NCBI GenBank assembly: GCA_947095585.1
Contig: OX352761.1
Span: forward strand, 140,584,277 to 140,648,276
DNA from: Nephrocerus scutellatus
Lineage: Eukaryota > Arthropoda > Insecta > Diptera > Pipunculidae
Direction of reading: 5' to 3'
DNA length: 64,000 bases
A model generated the notes under the pieces. That model was given only the letters and a program-made list of their open reading frames with translations, was not told where the DNA came from and did not search any database. Numbering within the stretch: position 1 is the first letter of the stretch; each line of letters begins with the position of its first letter. Below are positions 33,700 through 45,660 of the stretch, one piece after another. Both the position numbers and the translations under genes were made by a program.

Positions 33700-36600
33700 T
33701 CTCGGTACCACTAGAAAAATGTCGTTGTGTTCTCCAGGCTAAAAATTCATGCATTCAGAATTTATATATTAGAGGATTCAGAGATGTAATTTTCTTACTC
33801 GAAGCCACCGCTTTTTTGGTCGTCATTTGGTCGTCACTGACATAACCAAAAGCAACTTTTCGGAAAATCTGCTTATTGATCCACATAAATATAATCCTTT
33901 CTTTTAAAATTCATCAGGGACCATTTGAATAGGCATAAGCTGTTGCCAGAGACAAATTACCGTATTCGTTAAGACAATATGTCTTTTACATGCAGATTTT
34001 CACTCTAACCTTTTTAAGGAAAGTGGTACGTAACTTATATAACAGGTGCAAATTGGCTGCCATTTCGTTAGAAATTAAAACAAAATACAATTAACAATAA
34101 TTCCGCGTTCTTCAGGTGTCTACCGCTCCATTCCTTATTGTCAACTATTCTCTATCTGTCTACAACATAAATGCAAAAGCACAATGATATTTTATGCTAC
34201 TTGCAAAAATTATGGCAGATTCATATTATGACATTACTTTTGCATCACCTTCCACAATTAAAACTTTAGTACAATAGACCTTCATTAGGTTACAGCATTT
34301 GCAATTGGGCAGAATAGTGAACAAATTCTGTGACCAGATGTCAAACTGATAGATGGAAAATAATCAACTTGTATGCCTTTTGAAAGCTTGTCGCATAGAA
34401 AACAATGGAGAGGGAAAACCCAGTAACTTTGAAATCACAAACTGTATTGTTATAGATGGTCCTTTAGTGAATGTGGTTTTTGTTTTAAGTACAAATCGGT
34501 GGCATTTTTAGAAAAGTCTGTATGTTTTTCCAGCAAAATGTTCCATTTTTTGAAAATTTCATCAACACGGTAACAATAGTTTGACCTATGAATGGAAATG
34601 CAAATGGAAGGCGACGGATAACACAAGTATCCACTAATTCAAATTAAAATTGTGTCTTTAAATTTTGAAGGCCAACATTAATTTAGCACCTTACTAACGA
34701 GGTGCAAAAACCAATGTGAAATGAGTTTCGTTCAGTGTTGACAAAATGGTGAAAACATTTCAAAAAGTTAATTTTGCTTAGAAAATATCAGAAATCCTGC
34801 ATTATAAGTAAATCTTGAAATAATTTCTAAAATTTAAGCGAGAAGTAGAAACTGAATTAGGTAACTTTATTAAGAGAAAAAAGAGAAAAGTCAATCAGCA
34901 TAATTTAAATAAATAATGTAAATTCTGAATCGAGATCTTCTCTGCGTTGATCTGTGCACAGCACATAGAAAAAAATTATTGATAAATTATTTTAAAATTT
35001 GCATAAATACATAAACACAGAGCGTAGTCACACACCGAAAAATAATTCCATTCACTCACACACACACACGCTGACAGGCAGTGATGAATGAAATTATGCG
35101 TACATCATTGTTCCAAAATTAAGAAGAAAAAAACTGAAATTTTCAAAGATTTGTGTATCAATTTATATTGCGGAAAAATCTTAAAATGCTTCCCAATGGG
35201 AAGTCGGTGGCTTCAGCCGACTGAATATAGTCGAGAATACGAGAAGAAATAAATTATCTCCATTGAAGACTTCTTCGGAACAATATTCATGTCCTCATGA
35301 CTACAATCAGATAACTCCGTTTTCGCATTAATGCACGTCTATTTATAAACTAGATCAGTTTCATTCTATAACGAAGTCATTTTATTGGCAATAAAATACT
35401 ACGGTTCTCCATTGAGTCAAGATGAGCTAAGCCTGCAGCCTTGAACTCAATCTGCAGAGAAAATGCACACTTCGCAAGTTCAACAATTCCAAGGTTTCAA
35501 TGGAATGAAGGGACGACTATAAAAGAAGAATAATTAAGTCAGTTAATGGCGTTACACTTTTTCACCATCTATTCATGGGAACTGCAAAGAATAAAAACAA
35601 TTTTTATTCTTACAAGAGGGAAAACGTGAATACATATTTATAGTACATTTCATAGCTTTAGTTGATGATCCCGTCCGTCGAGATATCTGATATCTGATAC
35701 CTACATAAAATGCCTTACCTAAACCACAGATATTTTAGTTGTGGGATTTTTAGTGCTATTATTTTAATTAAAATTATAGTTTTTTTTAATTGCTGTGCGT
35801 AGGTTAAGCCTATACTTATCGTATCATCAGTAATCTGCTCTGACACCGTAATTGTATTTTGTTTTATAATTTTCTTGGAAATTGTTATTTCTGATATTCA
35901 CCCTGCTATCGCCAGAATATTCAAATTCAATCTGATTTAATTACTACTTCAATCTGATTTAATTACTGATTTAATTACATTTTTTTGGGTCTTAGAAACG
36001 CACAAAATTTCAGGCGACTCGCAACACGCGTCATAGGTGGGATATCAAAATTGGCTCCTGATATTGAACTGCTCACACTTAAGCTCTTTAGGTCGTGTGA
36101 AAGGTGGTTTAAAAACCCTTAAAGAAGTCGAAAATACAGACAGTTTCAGTCTTCATTCTTAATTCTAATTCCTCAGGAAAGTGTACTTCCGGGGACGTCA
36201 TAGAGAAGAAGGAGATAGGATAACAACATGCGCAAAATATTATGCTATTCTGTATATCGCTAGCATGCGTAAATTTAAAAGAATACTTATTGGAGGTCTT
36301 CTAAATTGCTTTGCTTCTTAAAAGCTTAGTGGTAAAGCAACTCAATAGTTTTTTATTTTTGATTCAATAATGGCTCAATAGTTTACTAAAGCTTTGTTTT
36401 GCAAAACCCCTATCTCAGAGAAAGATCGGGAAAAAACGTTTGCTTTCGATTTTCATCAAATCAGAAAAACGTTCGTTTAATTTTTTTTGGCAAATAAGAT
36501 AAACGTTTGCTTTTTTTTTTAAAAAACAGCTGAAATTTTTCATGGAATGTGGAATGCCAGAATATTAAAACTAAAATTTGGCAATGTTTTTTACTTAATA

Positions 36601-36780
36601 TTGCTTCTTCTGGGTAAGTTATGATTGTGCTTGGTGTAAGGACAATGTTTCTCATTTTCTGTTTCTGTGTTGACTGTACCTTACGATTTAAAAGCTAACA
36701 TTAACAGTTGTCCTTCAACAACGACAATGTAACGAAAATTTAATTAAAATCGGTACAGTGTCTTCTAGCATCTTCTAGCA
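33700..36780. other. No recognised gene
   Basis: AT-rich, no supported coding region. A 22-bp tandem copy (TTCAATCTGATTTAATTACT) lies near 35928-35975. An open piece near 36000-36120 (RNAQNFRRLATRVIGGISK) is unassigned. Confidence 0.35.
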
Positions 36781-36794
36781 TCGATTAAAGAGAT

Positions 36795-37073
36795 TACTTT
36801 TTAAATTCTCTATGTTAGTCTGTCTGTTTGGCGTGGAATCTTGCGATAAATTTTTAACCCACATTCCAAAGCCCGACACTTTCTATTAAAATTTCGTACT
36901 GTGTTATTCTGTGTGCACTAGTGCACTGTGTCCAGCGATGCTTTACGGTAGGGGTTATTTTTGGTTGGTTTACAGTGCTTCGCATGTGTTTTTATTTTTC
37001 AGCATTTATAGTGGAATTCAGTTTACTTTTGGTTTAGATAAAAAATTTCAAATTTTATGGGTTGTTTTTTTTA
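36795..37073 (+). repeat. Head/tail repeat family, degenerate copy
   Basis: TTTTTAAATTCTCTATGTTA head, AATCTTGCGATAAATTTTTAACCC-like block, GACACTTTCTATTAAAATTT, then after an unrelated insert the TTTTATGGGTTGTTTTTT tail. The middle units are missing or replaced. Confidence 0.7.
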
Positions 37074-38379
37074 ATGCAAACAAATGATTGCAGTAAATCG
37101 CACCTTAGAACTTTAGATTGCTGGAGGACCCTTTTGCTCAGAACTAACAAACTAAATTGCTTACTAACTAACTAACCAGTCTAATCAAAGAATGCCTTCA
37201 GTATCTAGTTCTACAAGCATAACCTGTTAATTTTATAAGAAAATTAATTGCTCTCGTAACGAGCGAACTTTGTTCCCTAATATCGCATACCTAGTAATTA
37301 TTGTGTAGCGAGAAAAGGTAGAATTATAAAAAAATCATCAGATAATAATTACTCGATTAATAATTTACTTCACCCCGATTGAATGAAAAGGCAAATTTTC
37401 CAGTTCACATCGCATAATAGAGCTCTATAAATTATAAAAGAAAATGTACAAAAAAAAACATTGACTTTTAATGGCGGTAATTAGATATAAGATATAGTGT
37501 GTTGAGTCTGAGAGTCAACACAACTCGATCGGAAGGACAACCACTATCCAGAATCCGATGCATAGATTAGATCGTATTCAATTAATTAATTAAGCTGATT
37601 GTTCCCTGTAATTAAATCAAATGTGGTGCACAGTGTGATATGAGTACTGTTTGATCGTTTGATTTTTCTCGATATGCCGCGATGACGATGATGAAGGGTA
37701 TCCAAATTGTTTATCAAAATTATTTGATTGTTGGTTCGATATTTTTTATTTACGATTGAGATTTTTTTCCATTTATGAGCATTCAATGTGCACAGCTTAT
37801 TAGCGGTTGATATTTGGTAATTTGAAACGAAATTCTTTATTCAAACGACACTTACACACGTTAACTTTTGAATATTTTTATTGGATGTGAAATCACTTTT
37901 TCCGTTAAAATTTTTCTATATATAATTCCTTGTCGAGAGACACTTAAATTTAAAATTTTTTAGATCTCGATATAAATTGATATTTGATTTTATTTTTTCC
38001 TCCAACACAAATATTTGGAAAACCGAACACACGAAAAAAAAAACAAGACAATTAGTTTCTGGTTGTTTTAAAAAAAATATTTGCCGAAATAACGTCTTGG
38101 ACACATGCTAAACGTACAAGAGTCCAAGATGTACTAGCTGCAAGTTTTTCAAATTAGCTTCTATCCGATGACAACGACGTTGACGATGGCGATGACGATG
38201 GGAAAAGCTGTTTTCGTGCGATGAAACTAAGACGCGACAAAGTACTGCAACTGACTTAATGGTCAAAAGGAGTAATACTAATACTGCGAATAGCAACAGT
38301 CCCAAGCCCGACTTAAGATACGTCTTTATCCAAGCGCACAACAACAGAAACAAAACTTAAACTGACGAGCGCTCATGCG

Positions 38380-38610
38380 GCTTACCTATTGACCAACTAC
38401 TATTCTTGCAATTATCATCGCTATCCAAGTCGCAAATCGACGCAGCCAACAAACAGACAATGCGGTGAACTGGGAACAGGTACAGCGAGCGCAAGCTCAC
38501 ACACACACAAACAGGTAAGTCGATTGCGTTCGCGCCATTTACCTTGCTCAACATCAACACAAAGGCAACTCAGTATCAGTCTATCAGTCTAGTCAGCCTC
38601 AGTGTAGACG
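38380..38610. promoter_or_regulatory. Candidate first-exon/promoter region
   Basis: A patch with higher GC content than its surroundings. It has a strong plus-strand donor (ACAG/GTAAGT at 38511-38520), a good minus-strand donor (TAG/GTAAGC near 38389-38384) and a cluster of TCAGT initiator-like words at 38570-38605. This could be non-coding first exon(s), conceivably including the unseen 5' exon of the ABCH gene, but the direction cannot be decided. Confidence 0.25.
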
Positions 38611-38875
38611 GAAATGAGAAAAGAGATGTGTTCGCTCTGACGCTTCAAGCTCCAAGTGGGTTTGCATGTCGGTGAGGTGAATTCAGTTTGAATGGCTGTT
38701 GTTGTGTCATTGCGGTATATTATCTCCGTGGTAGGCAATGTTGCCAGGTGTTTCAATAAAAGTTTGATCAACATATACCATGTAAGAAAATTTGATAATA
38801 AAATATTTTTACTGACGGAAGGATTTTAAAAGATTACAGGATTTTCTTGTTAAAATTATTCAACATTTTACGGAT

Positions 38876-39731
38876 AAAAAAAAACAACCCATAAAAATTA
38901 AAATTTTTCATCTAAATTCTCTAATCGCAGAAATTGATATGGGAGCCCCTCGATCCTGGGCCATTTTTTTTTATTGTAGAAGAAAATCATCGAAACAAAC
39001 ATTTGACATCAGATGTTAAAATTGAAAAAGCTCAGATCATTTTATTCTGAGCACTTAGAGCACGCTCATACTCTGAGCAAATAAGAAACACGAACATTTA
39101 TCTTGAGAACTCTTTGACTGCTCTGAACTAATTTATGAAAACGCCAAATGACAGAATATTGTGAAAACTTGTTGTTCTATCTGTAAGTTGATATCGACAA
39201 CAAAAAAAACGACATCAATAAAAATACAATTCAGTATATAATAAAAATGTAAGTTGAAGTAAGCATAAAACATGTATGTCTCGTTTCATTTGCTGGGTTC
39301 ATTTGTGCGTGCGCTAAGATTTCTCTCTCTCTCTCCACCACCAACAAAACCATGCAGCGCAGCCGACTGCGCAGCACACACCGCACAAAGTCCATAAAGG
39401 GTGACGAATATCCGATGCCAGTACAGATATTTAAAAAATGTATAAGGGCCTTGCGGCCGAACCCGGGACCCGATCACTACCAAATTTTCGAAAAAGTATT
39501 GTTTATTGGGTATACACATGTGTGTAAAATTTGAAGAAAATCGGGTAAATTTTTTAAAATTTTTGTTTGGGAGCCCCCCGACCCCGCAGCCCGAGGGGCC
39601 TCAAAAATTTCAATAAAATCGGGCCATGGGAAGTGGGTTAAAAATTGATCGCAAGAATCCACGACAGACGACCGACCGACGACCGACCGACCGACGACCC
39701 ACGGGCAAGTGAAGTTAATAAAGAGAATTTA
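38876..39731 (-). repeat. Head/tail repeat family, long copy (left inverted arm)
   Basis: Near-identical, in inverse orientation, to 45661-46573, from the A9/T9 run next to CAACCC at the outer end to TAAATTCTCT at the inner end. Relative to the other arm it lacks about 44 bp (around 39605) and one ACCGACCGACG-type 11-bp unit near 39665-39705. No protein-coding capacity recognised. Confidence 0.9.
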
Positions 39732-40094
39732 ATAAAGAAAAAAATGTTTCACCTACAATACAAAGGGTAGATGTTCAAAAAGTTGAATGTTAAATGACGC
39801 TGTTATGTCCCATGTTTTATCAGATTTACCCATTTCCGTATCTTCTGAGTCAGAAAAAGGGATAAATAAAAAATCTATATCTGTCTGCTTGTGTCCACTC
39901 TACAGTCCAGAGGGCTGAATTGATATGTATGAAAATTCATATTTAAGCTTTTTATATAAATTGGGAGGACCCAGTTGATTTAGGCGGAAATCGGCCGACC
40001 GAAAGTGGCAGTTTACTTGGACAGTTTTTTGAGTTTTTGCAAATATCTCAAAAAGTTTAACACTTATGGGAAATTTGTGAGGTGCATACGAAAT

Positions 40095-40330
40095 TAAAAA
40101 GAAATCAGTGCATGTAACCTTTACGCGCGGTGTAAGTGAAACTTATTTGATGATGTGGGGCAAAAAGACCCTCAAGAGATCCAAAAGACCATCAAAAGAC
40201 CACAAAAAGACCCTCAAAAGACACCCAAAAGACTCTCTCAAAGACCACATAAGCACGCTCAAAATACTCTTCAAAAGACTCTTCAATAGAGCAAAAAAAA
40301 ACATTAAAACCCTCAAAGGCGTCTTTTGAA
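40095..40330 (+). repeat. CAAAAGAC minisatellite-bearing repeat, copy 1
   Basis: A leader AACCTTTACGCGCGGTGTAA and GTGAAACTTATTTGATGATG is followed by about 15 degenerate 9-11 bp units of the type CTCAAAAGAC(C). The leader is shared with 43087-43145, showing a dispersed element rather than a simple satellite. Confidence 0.75.
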
Positions 40331-41604
40331 AAAAAAACATCGCATTTTAGTCCTATATACCGAATTTCATTGAAATCGCTTGAGAAATGACTTAGTTACA
40401 AGAATTCAAAAATGTAACACAAAATTATTTTTGATGCCGTTTTTATTTTCTTCTCACTGCCGATGAAGTAGTTTCACTTACAAAAAAATAGAGAGAAAAA
40501 AAATTAATCAAGGAATGACTTGAGTCAGGGCAATAAGGTGGGCTTATGCCCTTTAGTAAAATTAAAAATAAAATAAAAAATCTAAGGAATGTGATTTACA
40601 ATATGTCTTATTCCTCAAGTTTGTAGCAGGTTTCAATTTATTTTCTCAGAATTCTCTCTGATTCATTGAAAAAACAATATGAAAAAACGAACACGAAAGT
40701 GACGCGAGTCAAAATGCTTTTATCAAAGGATCATGGCCAAGGAAAACTACAAAAAACCTTGACCAAGAAAATATTACAAATTTAACAACAAAAATTATAA
40801 AGAATACAAACAAAAACTAGATATTCTATTTTCTTTTCTTTCGTCCCGGCCAGACGTTGGTCACGCTCAAAACCCGCGGCTGTGTATCCGAGACAGCCTA
40901 CCCTTTTGTTTAGAAAGTAAAAAAATAGAGCATTTTTGTGGTGAATTCTCATTCGTTGACACATCTCAAAAGGTCGAAGGATAACATCATAAATTAAATT
41001 TAAAATTATAATTTTTGTGTTTTACACTGATCTTTGATCTTTGAAATAGGTCATTCCACTTGAAATGAAAAATGGCACCAATTAAAGCCATGATAATAAT
41101 TGCAGCTTGTAATTAAGATTCTTTTCTCTTACTAGAATGGAAAATCCGCCACAATAGAATTTGCACTGGCATGTTTCGATTTGTTTCAATTACTCAGTAA
41201 CCGATATGCCAAAGTGTTGATGCACTGGGTAATGTGCCACAAGCACGCACTTTTTGAGCTGATATAAGTGTTCTCTTGTTTTTAACTGAAGTTCAATCCA
41301 CACAACAAAGCCATCGGAACTTAAAAGCTTTTAAAGCAATTGCGAATTACTAAGCATCGGGTCAGACTTTACACACATTCTTTGAACAACAAGCACAGAA
41401 ACACCTTTTTTTATTTAAAACCTAATACAGCACCACAGGAGGCAAATCCAATTCTAACTCGAAACTTCAGTCACCATAATCTCATCCAATATTCAATATT
41501 TAATCTCCAATCTTCAATCAATATTAACTCGCTAACCAATCAGCCATCATCTATATCAGGCAGAAAATTGTGGCTCCAAGTTATTGTAGCTACGAGTATC
41601 TTAC

Positions 41605-41790
41605 CAATATCAACCGACGAACGCGACGCAAAACTTGTGTTGTAAATAAACGCCTCTCTGCGTCCTCAAGGTTATTATCAGGTGTGCGCATACATTCCAT
41701 ATCATATGTTACGTAAGCTTGACCAAAACCCAAATTAGTCATTGTACGGATAAAAGTCGCGCTATGGTCATCGCCATCCAGCACAAACGT
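41605..41790 (-). other. Coding-like stretch ending at a splice-donor match, unknown
   Basis: The minus strand reads VLDGDDHSATFIRTMTNLGF, GQAYVTYDMECMRTPDNNLE and RRLFTTQVLRRVRRLIL, then TTG/GTAAGATA, a good donor. No ATG opens it and the nearest upstream acceptor (TTTTGCTGTAG) runs into stops in all three phases. It could be an exon relic or transposon piece. Not recognised. Confidence 0.2.
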
Positions 41791-42699
41791 GAAATAAGTT
41801 ATTCACAAGCGCGCTACAGCAAAAATGTTTGCTTGGTGGAAACAAAAAAAAAAAATATCGTTCGGACGATCGTACGCTCGGACGACGTAAATATGCGTTG
41901 AATGCAACTAAATTAAATGCTTATCACTCACTACTCGACCATATGTACGACATAAGACGGCGAGGCCAGCAGCGATTGTGTTTCAACATTTTGCACGTTG
42001 CGAAGAATTTCTTAAGAGTCGAGCGTTGAGTTTCGTCAACAGGTGAGGTACGCCAAATGAGTGCGTATGTACTCAATTACAAACTTGCGTTATTGTGCGT
42101 AACACAATTGGAATAGATGCAATCTTAGACTTATAACTAACATAGCTAGTTTAGAACAATTAAAAATGTAATTAACTTAAAAATAACAATTTTCAACTAG
42201 AGATTTAGAGATATTAGAAAACATTAAATACAAATTAAAATAATTATTTGAATAAAATAACTAAATAAATAAAATAAAATAATGAAATAACTTTTTATTT
42301 ACAAGATTTTTAAAACGAACTAAAAATTATAAAATAATTTATACTAACCTGATAGTTTTAATTCTGAATTTTTAGTAGCTATGAAAATATAAGATTTTAA
42401 ATGAAAAACGTGGGTCGCATGCAACTACTCTTGTATCAATTATCTATTATTTTCTTCTTTTTAGTTTAAAGTTTTAAGTCTCACCGGGAAGTCAGCTTAA
42501 AATCAATGACGAAATTTCACCCGACAAACAGACAGAAAAGAAAGCGAGCTAATAAAAACGTTCTAAAAAACTGATTAGACTTAGGGGAGATTTTAACTCT
42601 AAACCTCTGTGACTTTAATCTAAACACACAAAGCAGTTGTCAAGTCTTTGCAAACTTGAAGATCAGATTTTTCCTCGTCATTATTTGTGATTTTATGAG

Positions 42700-42888
42700 T
42701 TGCTAAATGGCCAGCTATGTGAGGAATTGGAGACTTCCCAAATAAGCGACAGCCACATTATCCTACCGCCAACAAGCATAGGGACAGAACGAACAGAGTA
42801 TAGGTATGCCAAACTGGATTACATTGGCTCGAAATCGGGACCGATGAAGAGATTTTTGCGAGAAGCCAGGACCGGGTCCCATTTGTAG
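42700..42888 (+). other. Coding-like stretch, unknown
   Basis: Plus-strand open frame containing GQLCEELETSQISDSHIILP and a basic end (KRFLREARTGSHL) before TAG. No initiator ATG at the start, no domain recognised. Listed only because base composition differs from the flanks. Confidence 0.15.
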
Positions 42889-42942
42889 AACCAAATATGA
42901 TGATTAATGGCATCGATGGTACTTTAACGCAAAATAATTGTT

Positions 42943-43085
42943 TTTAAATTCTCTATATTAGTTTCGCATCCGGATGTGTTTGTGTGTTTATTTGTTTGCC
43001 ACCTAAACTTTTAAACTAGATTTTATTCAAACTTTGCATACATGTGCACATCCGATTAGAAAATTTACATTAAAAAACTTATATA
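42943..43085 (+). repeat. Head/tail repeat family, short copy
   Basis: TTTTTAAATTCTCTATATTA head, a TTTTATTCAAACTTTGCATA block and a GATTAGAAAATTTACAT subterminal block. Confidence 0.7.
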
Positions 43086-43086
43086 T

Positions 43087-43580
43087 AAACTTATAGGAAA
43101 AATGAGTGCGTTCAACCTTTACGCACGGTTAAAGTGAAACTTCTTTGATGTTGTGGCCGATATTATGCTTAGTAAAATAAAAAAAAATAAAGTTTTTTAA
43201 AACAAACGCACTAAAATTAAAGTTATGTATGACGTTTTGTATAAATAGTAATAATATTCGGGGCGACAGACAATTGCGGTCCAAGGCCTAGCTTCTCGCG
43301 ACCATTTGTGTTGCGCATTTATATTTTGTACACAAAGGGACCTACAATTCGTGAGAGGTGGGACATGGTGAAAAATACTTTTGGTATTACTGGGATTCGA
43401 ACCACGAACGTCTTGCTCAGTAACCACGCGTATTTCCAACATTTTTTGCATATATATAAAATATTATTTTAGTGTCCTGTGCCAAGCATTTAGACCCCCA
43501 AAGGACCCTCCAAAAGATCTCCAAAAGACTCTCAAAAGATCCCCAAAGACCCTAAAAAAACCCTCAAAAATCACAAGACG
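43087..43580 (+). repeat. CAAAAGAC minisatellite-bearing repeat, copy 2, split by a SINE
   Basis: The leader AACCTTTACGCACGGTTAAA and GTGAAACTTCTTTGATGTTG (43105-43155) matches copy 1. The CAAAAGAC-type array resumes at 43487-43580. The SINE at 43245-43445 lies between them. Confidence 0.65.
43245..43445 (-). mobile_element. tRNA-derived SINE, copy 2
   Basis: On the minus strand GGTTCGAATCC (43403-43393) is a perfect pol III B box. It is followed by GTCCCACCTCTCACGAATTG-like body, GGCCTTGGACCGCAATTG and an (ATT)n tail at 43246-43256. The body and tail match 53990-54282. The A-box end is degraded or truncated. Confidence 0.8.
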
Positions 43581-45660
43581 GTGCGCTCTCCTTCTCTACC
43601 GGTGCACCCACCACTTATATACCTAACTATTTCCCTAATCCGCTCGGAATTTTCGTAACGTTCGAAAATTGTAGCCCCAACAGCAAAGAAGCTTCACTGC
43701 GAAATTTTAATTTTTAGGGGTGGTTTTTTTATATCTCAAATTTAAGCTTCCTGAAAAAGTGAGCTGTAATAATAGTTAACAATGATGAGCAGCAAAGCGG
43801 GCACTGGTTAGCGCTAGGTATTTCAAAAACTTGCAAGATTTGTGTAAAGGGGACAAGTAAAGTTCAAGACACCTTTCTATATTTCTTTCGCCGCGTTTAG
43901 TAAAGGATATCCAGTTTTTTTCATTATATTGTTACGAAAAATAGTTAGTAGTAGATGAACAGAGCGTGAGTGATAAGAAAAAGTATCGGAATTAGCATAG
44001 ACTTGCACCCTACAAAAATAGGCACTGAATTAGAATTAAGTACTTACATTAGCATACTCTTAGGCTGTAAGATTAACCGACTATAAGCTTAAATCATTCT
44101 GTACTGGCTTGTCCGGTTTGTCTGCTTTGTGTAGGAACATGATTGCACATGGTGTTTATTTTTGGAAGATGACTCATTACATATGAGTATGGTTAGTTGT
44201 AAATAAAGGAAGTTGTCACAATGTTCTGGTCTTTTTTTGATATTTCTGTCTATAAGATTGGAAATTTTCTGGAAACTTTTTAATGAGTATAAATAATAGA
44301 AAAGTAATCACCAGTGTAATTTGTGAACTTTTGTTATTTTTTTACTGTTAGTTTAATAAAGTTGTAATTAATTAATTAATAAACTTGTGTTGCGTTTTAT
44401 TTGCAAAATCCTTACGAACTCGAAAGCCTAAATTTCATATATAGTTTTTTTCTTTGTTTTTGGAACAAACCGAGGATCTACTATTATTTCTTGATCAGCA
44501 TAGCAGATAATTGCAGCTCAAGCCGTCTACCATTCCATCCGCAAAGTTCATTGACAAGTAAATTGCACAATTTACACTTATTGCTATAATCACGCTGTTT
44601 AATTAGTATCGACCCTTTCAGTAGAGGTGGAATGATTTTTTTTTTCTATATCCGTAAGATATGTGACAAAAATGTTCATGAATGCTATTAATGTTACAAA
44701 GTGCAGACACATTTAACTTTCGTTTTAGGCGCGCATAGTGAGTGATTGAGTAAGTGAGTGAGTTTAATGCGTCTCGTCGTTTAGGTGTGTTTGGGGTCAA
44801 GGTGAAACAATATCAATGTGGTAGTTCATTTTGTCCTCTTTTGTTATTAACCAAAACAACAAGCCAACAACTTTTTAACAGAGCATAACCCCGTACCCAA
44901 GCATCACCTCACACTTTTCATTAAATAACAAATACTGTAAACAAACTTTTGGTCATTAATAATAAAAATCTTTTTAAAAAAGGCCAATTCACAGGCCAGT
45001 ATAATACACATTTAAAGTAACCGCTATCGAAGCTGTTGAATTGCTTAAATTCTGTTTGTCCGATTCCACCGATTTCCATATCTCACTACCACCGGCAGCA
45101 CTCAATTCTGTGACATTGAAATAAGAAACAACAACAACAAAAACAACAGCTCAATTGATAATCGAAAAACGTCTCCACTAGTAGTGTGTACGGTTATATG
45201 CTGGTACGTGGGCGGGTCTTTCCACCTTACGTCGGCACTGCACTGGCTGTAACAGACCATTGCTCTATGGTCAGACGCTTAAATTCATTGATAGGTTTCG
45301 CAACTGAACTGTGTTGGTAATACGATTTGTATCGTGTATTGCCCATTAATCGGTTAATCGGTGGATGATGGACTTGACTGGACACGCAGTTCAAATCAGA
45401 TTGCAGTTACGCAAAAGACAGACGAATTACGTTGAACGCAACACAGTTGATGCAAATGAGGGAGTCAAATGGGGCAAAGCAAAGAAAGACATTAGGTGAG
45501 ATTGTGAAGTCTTTGTATCGTCCAATGTGATATGTCGGACTCTGCGTTTCCGCATCTATATGATTTGTAGACTTTCAAGATAGTTCTGTTTCTTTCCTTA
45601 ATTTATTCACGCCCATGCCTCCTTGCCTAGTTGGATATCGCTTGAGCTTCGGTACTTTTT

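Larger units (their letters stand above)
39732..45660. other. Interval between the inverted repeat arms
   Basis: A 5.9-kb spacer. It contains CAAAAGAC minisatellite elements (40095-40330, 43087-43580), a SINE (43245-43445), a short head/tail copy (42943-43085) and unassigned coding-like pieces at 41590-41790 (minus) and 42700-42888 (plus). A scrap near 45530-45610 resembles the C-terminal SSVFPHHYDPQ region of the jockey-like LINE. No transposase recognised. Confidence 0.5.

Noticed and set aside
38108..38353. Leu-rich minus-strand frame resembling a membrane protein
   Set aside because: Driven by low-complexity composition (Leu run, then an HRHRHRQRR run); no family and no supporting splice context.
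39661..39711. GACCGACC-type array considered as a CRISPR or satellite
   Set aside because: It is a short simple-sequence segment inside a dispersed repeat, also present in the partner at 45690-45740; eukaryotic context.
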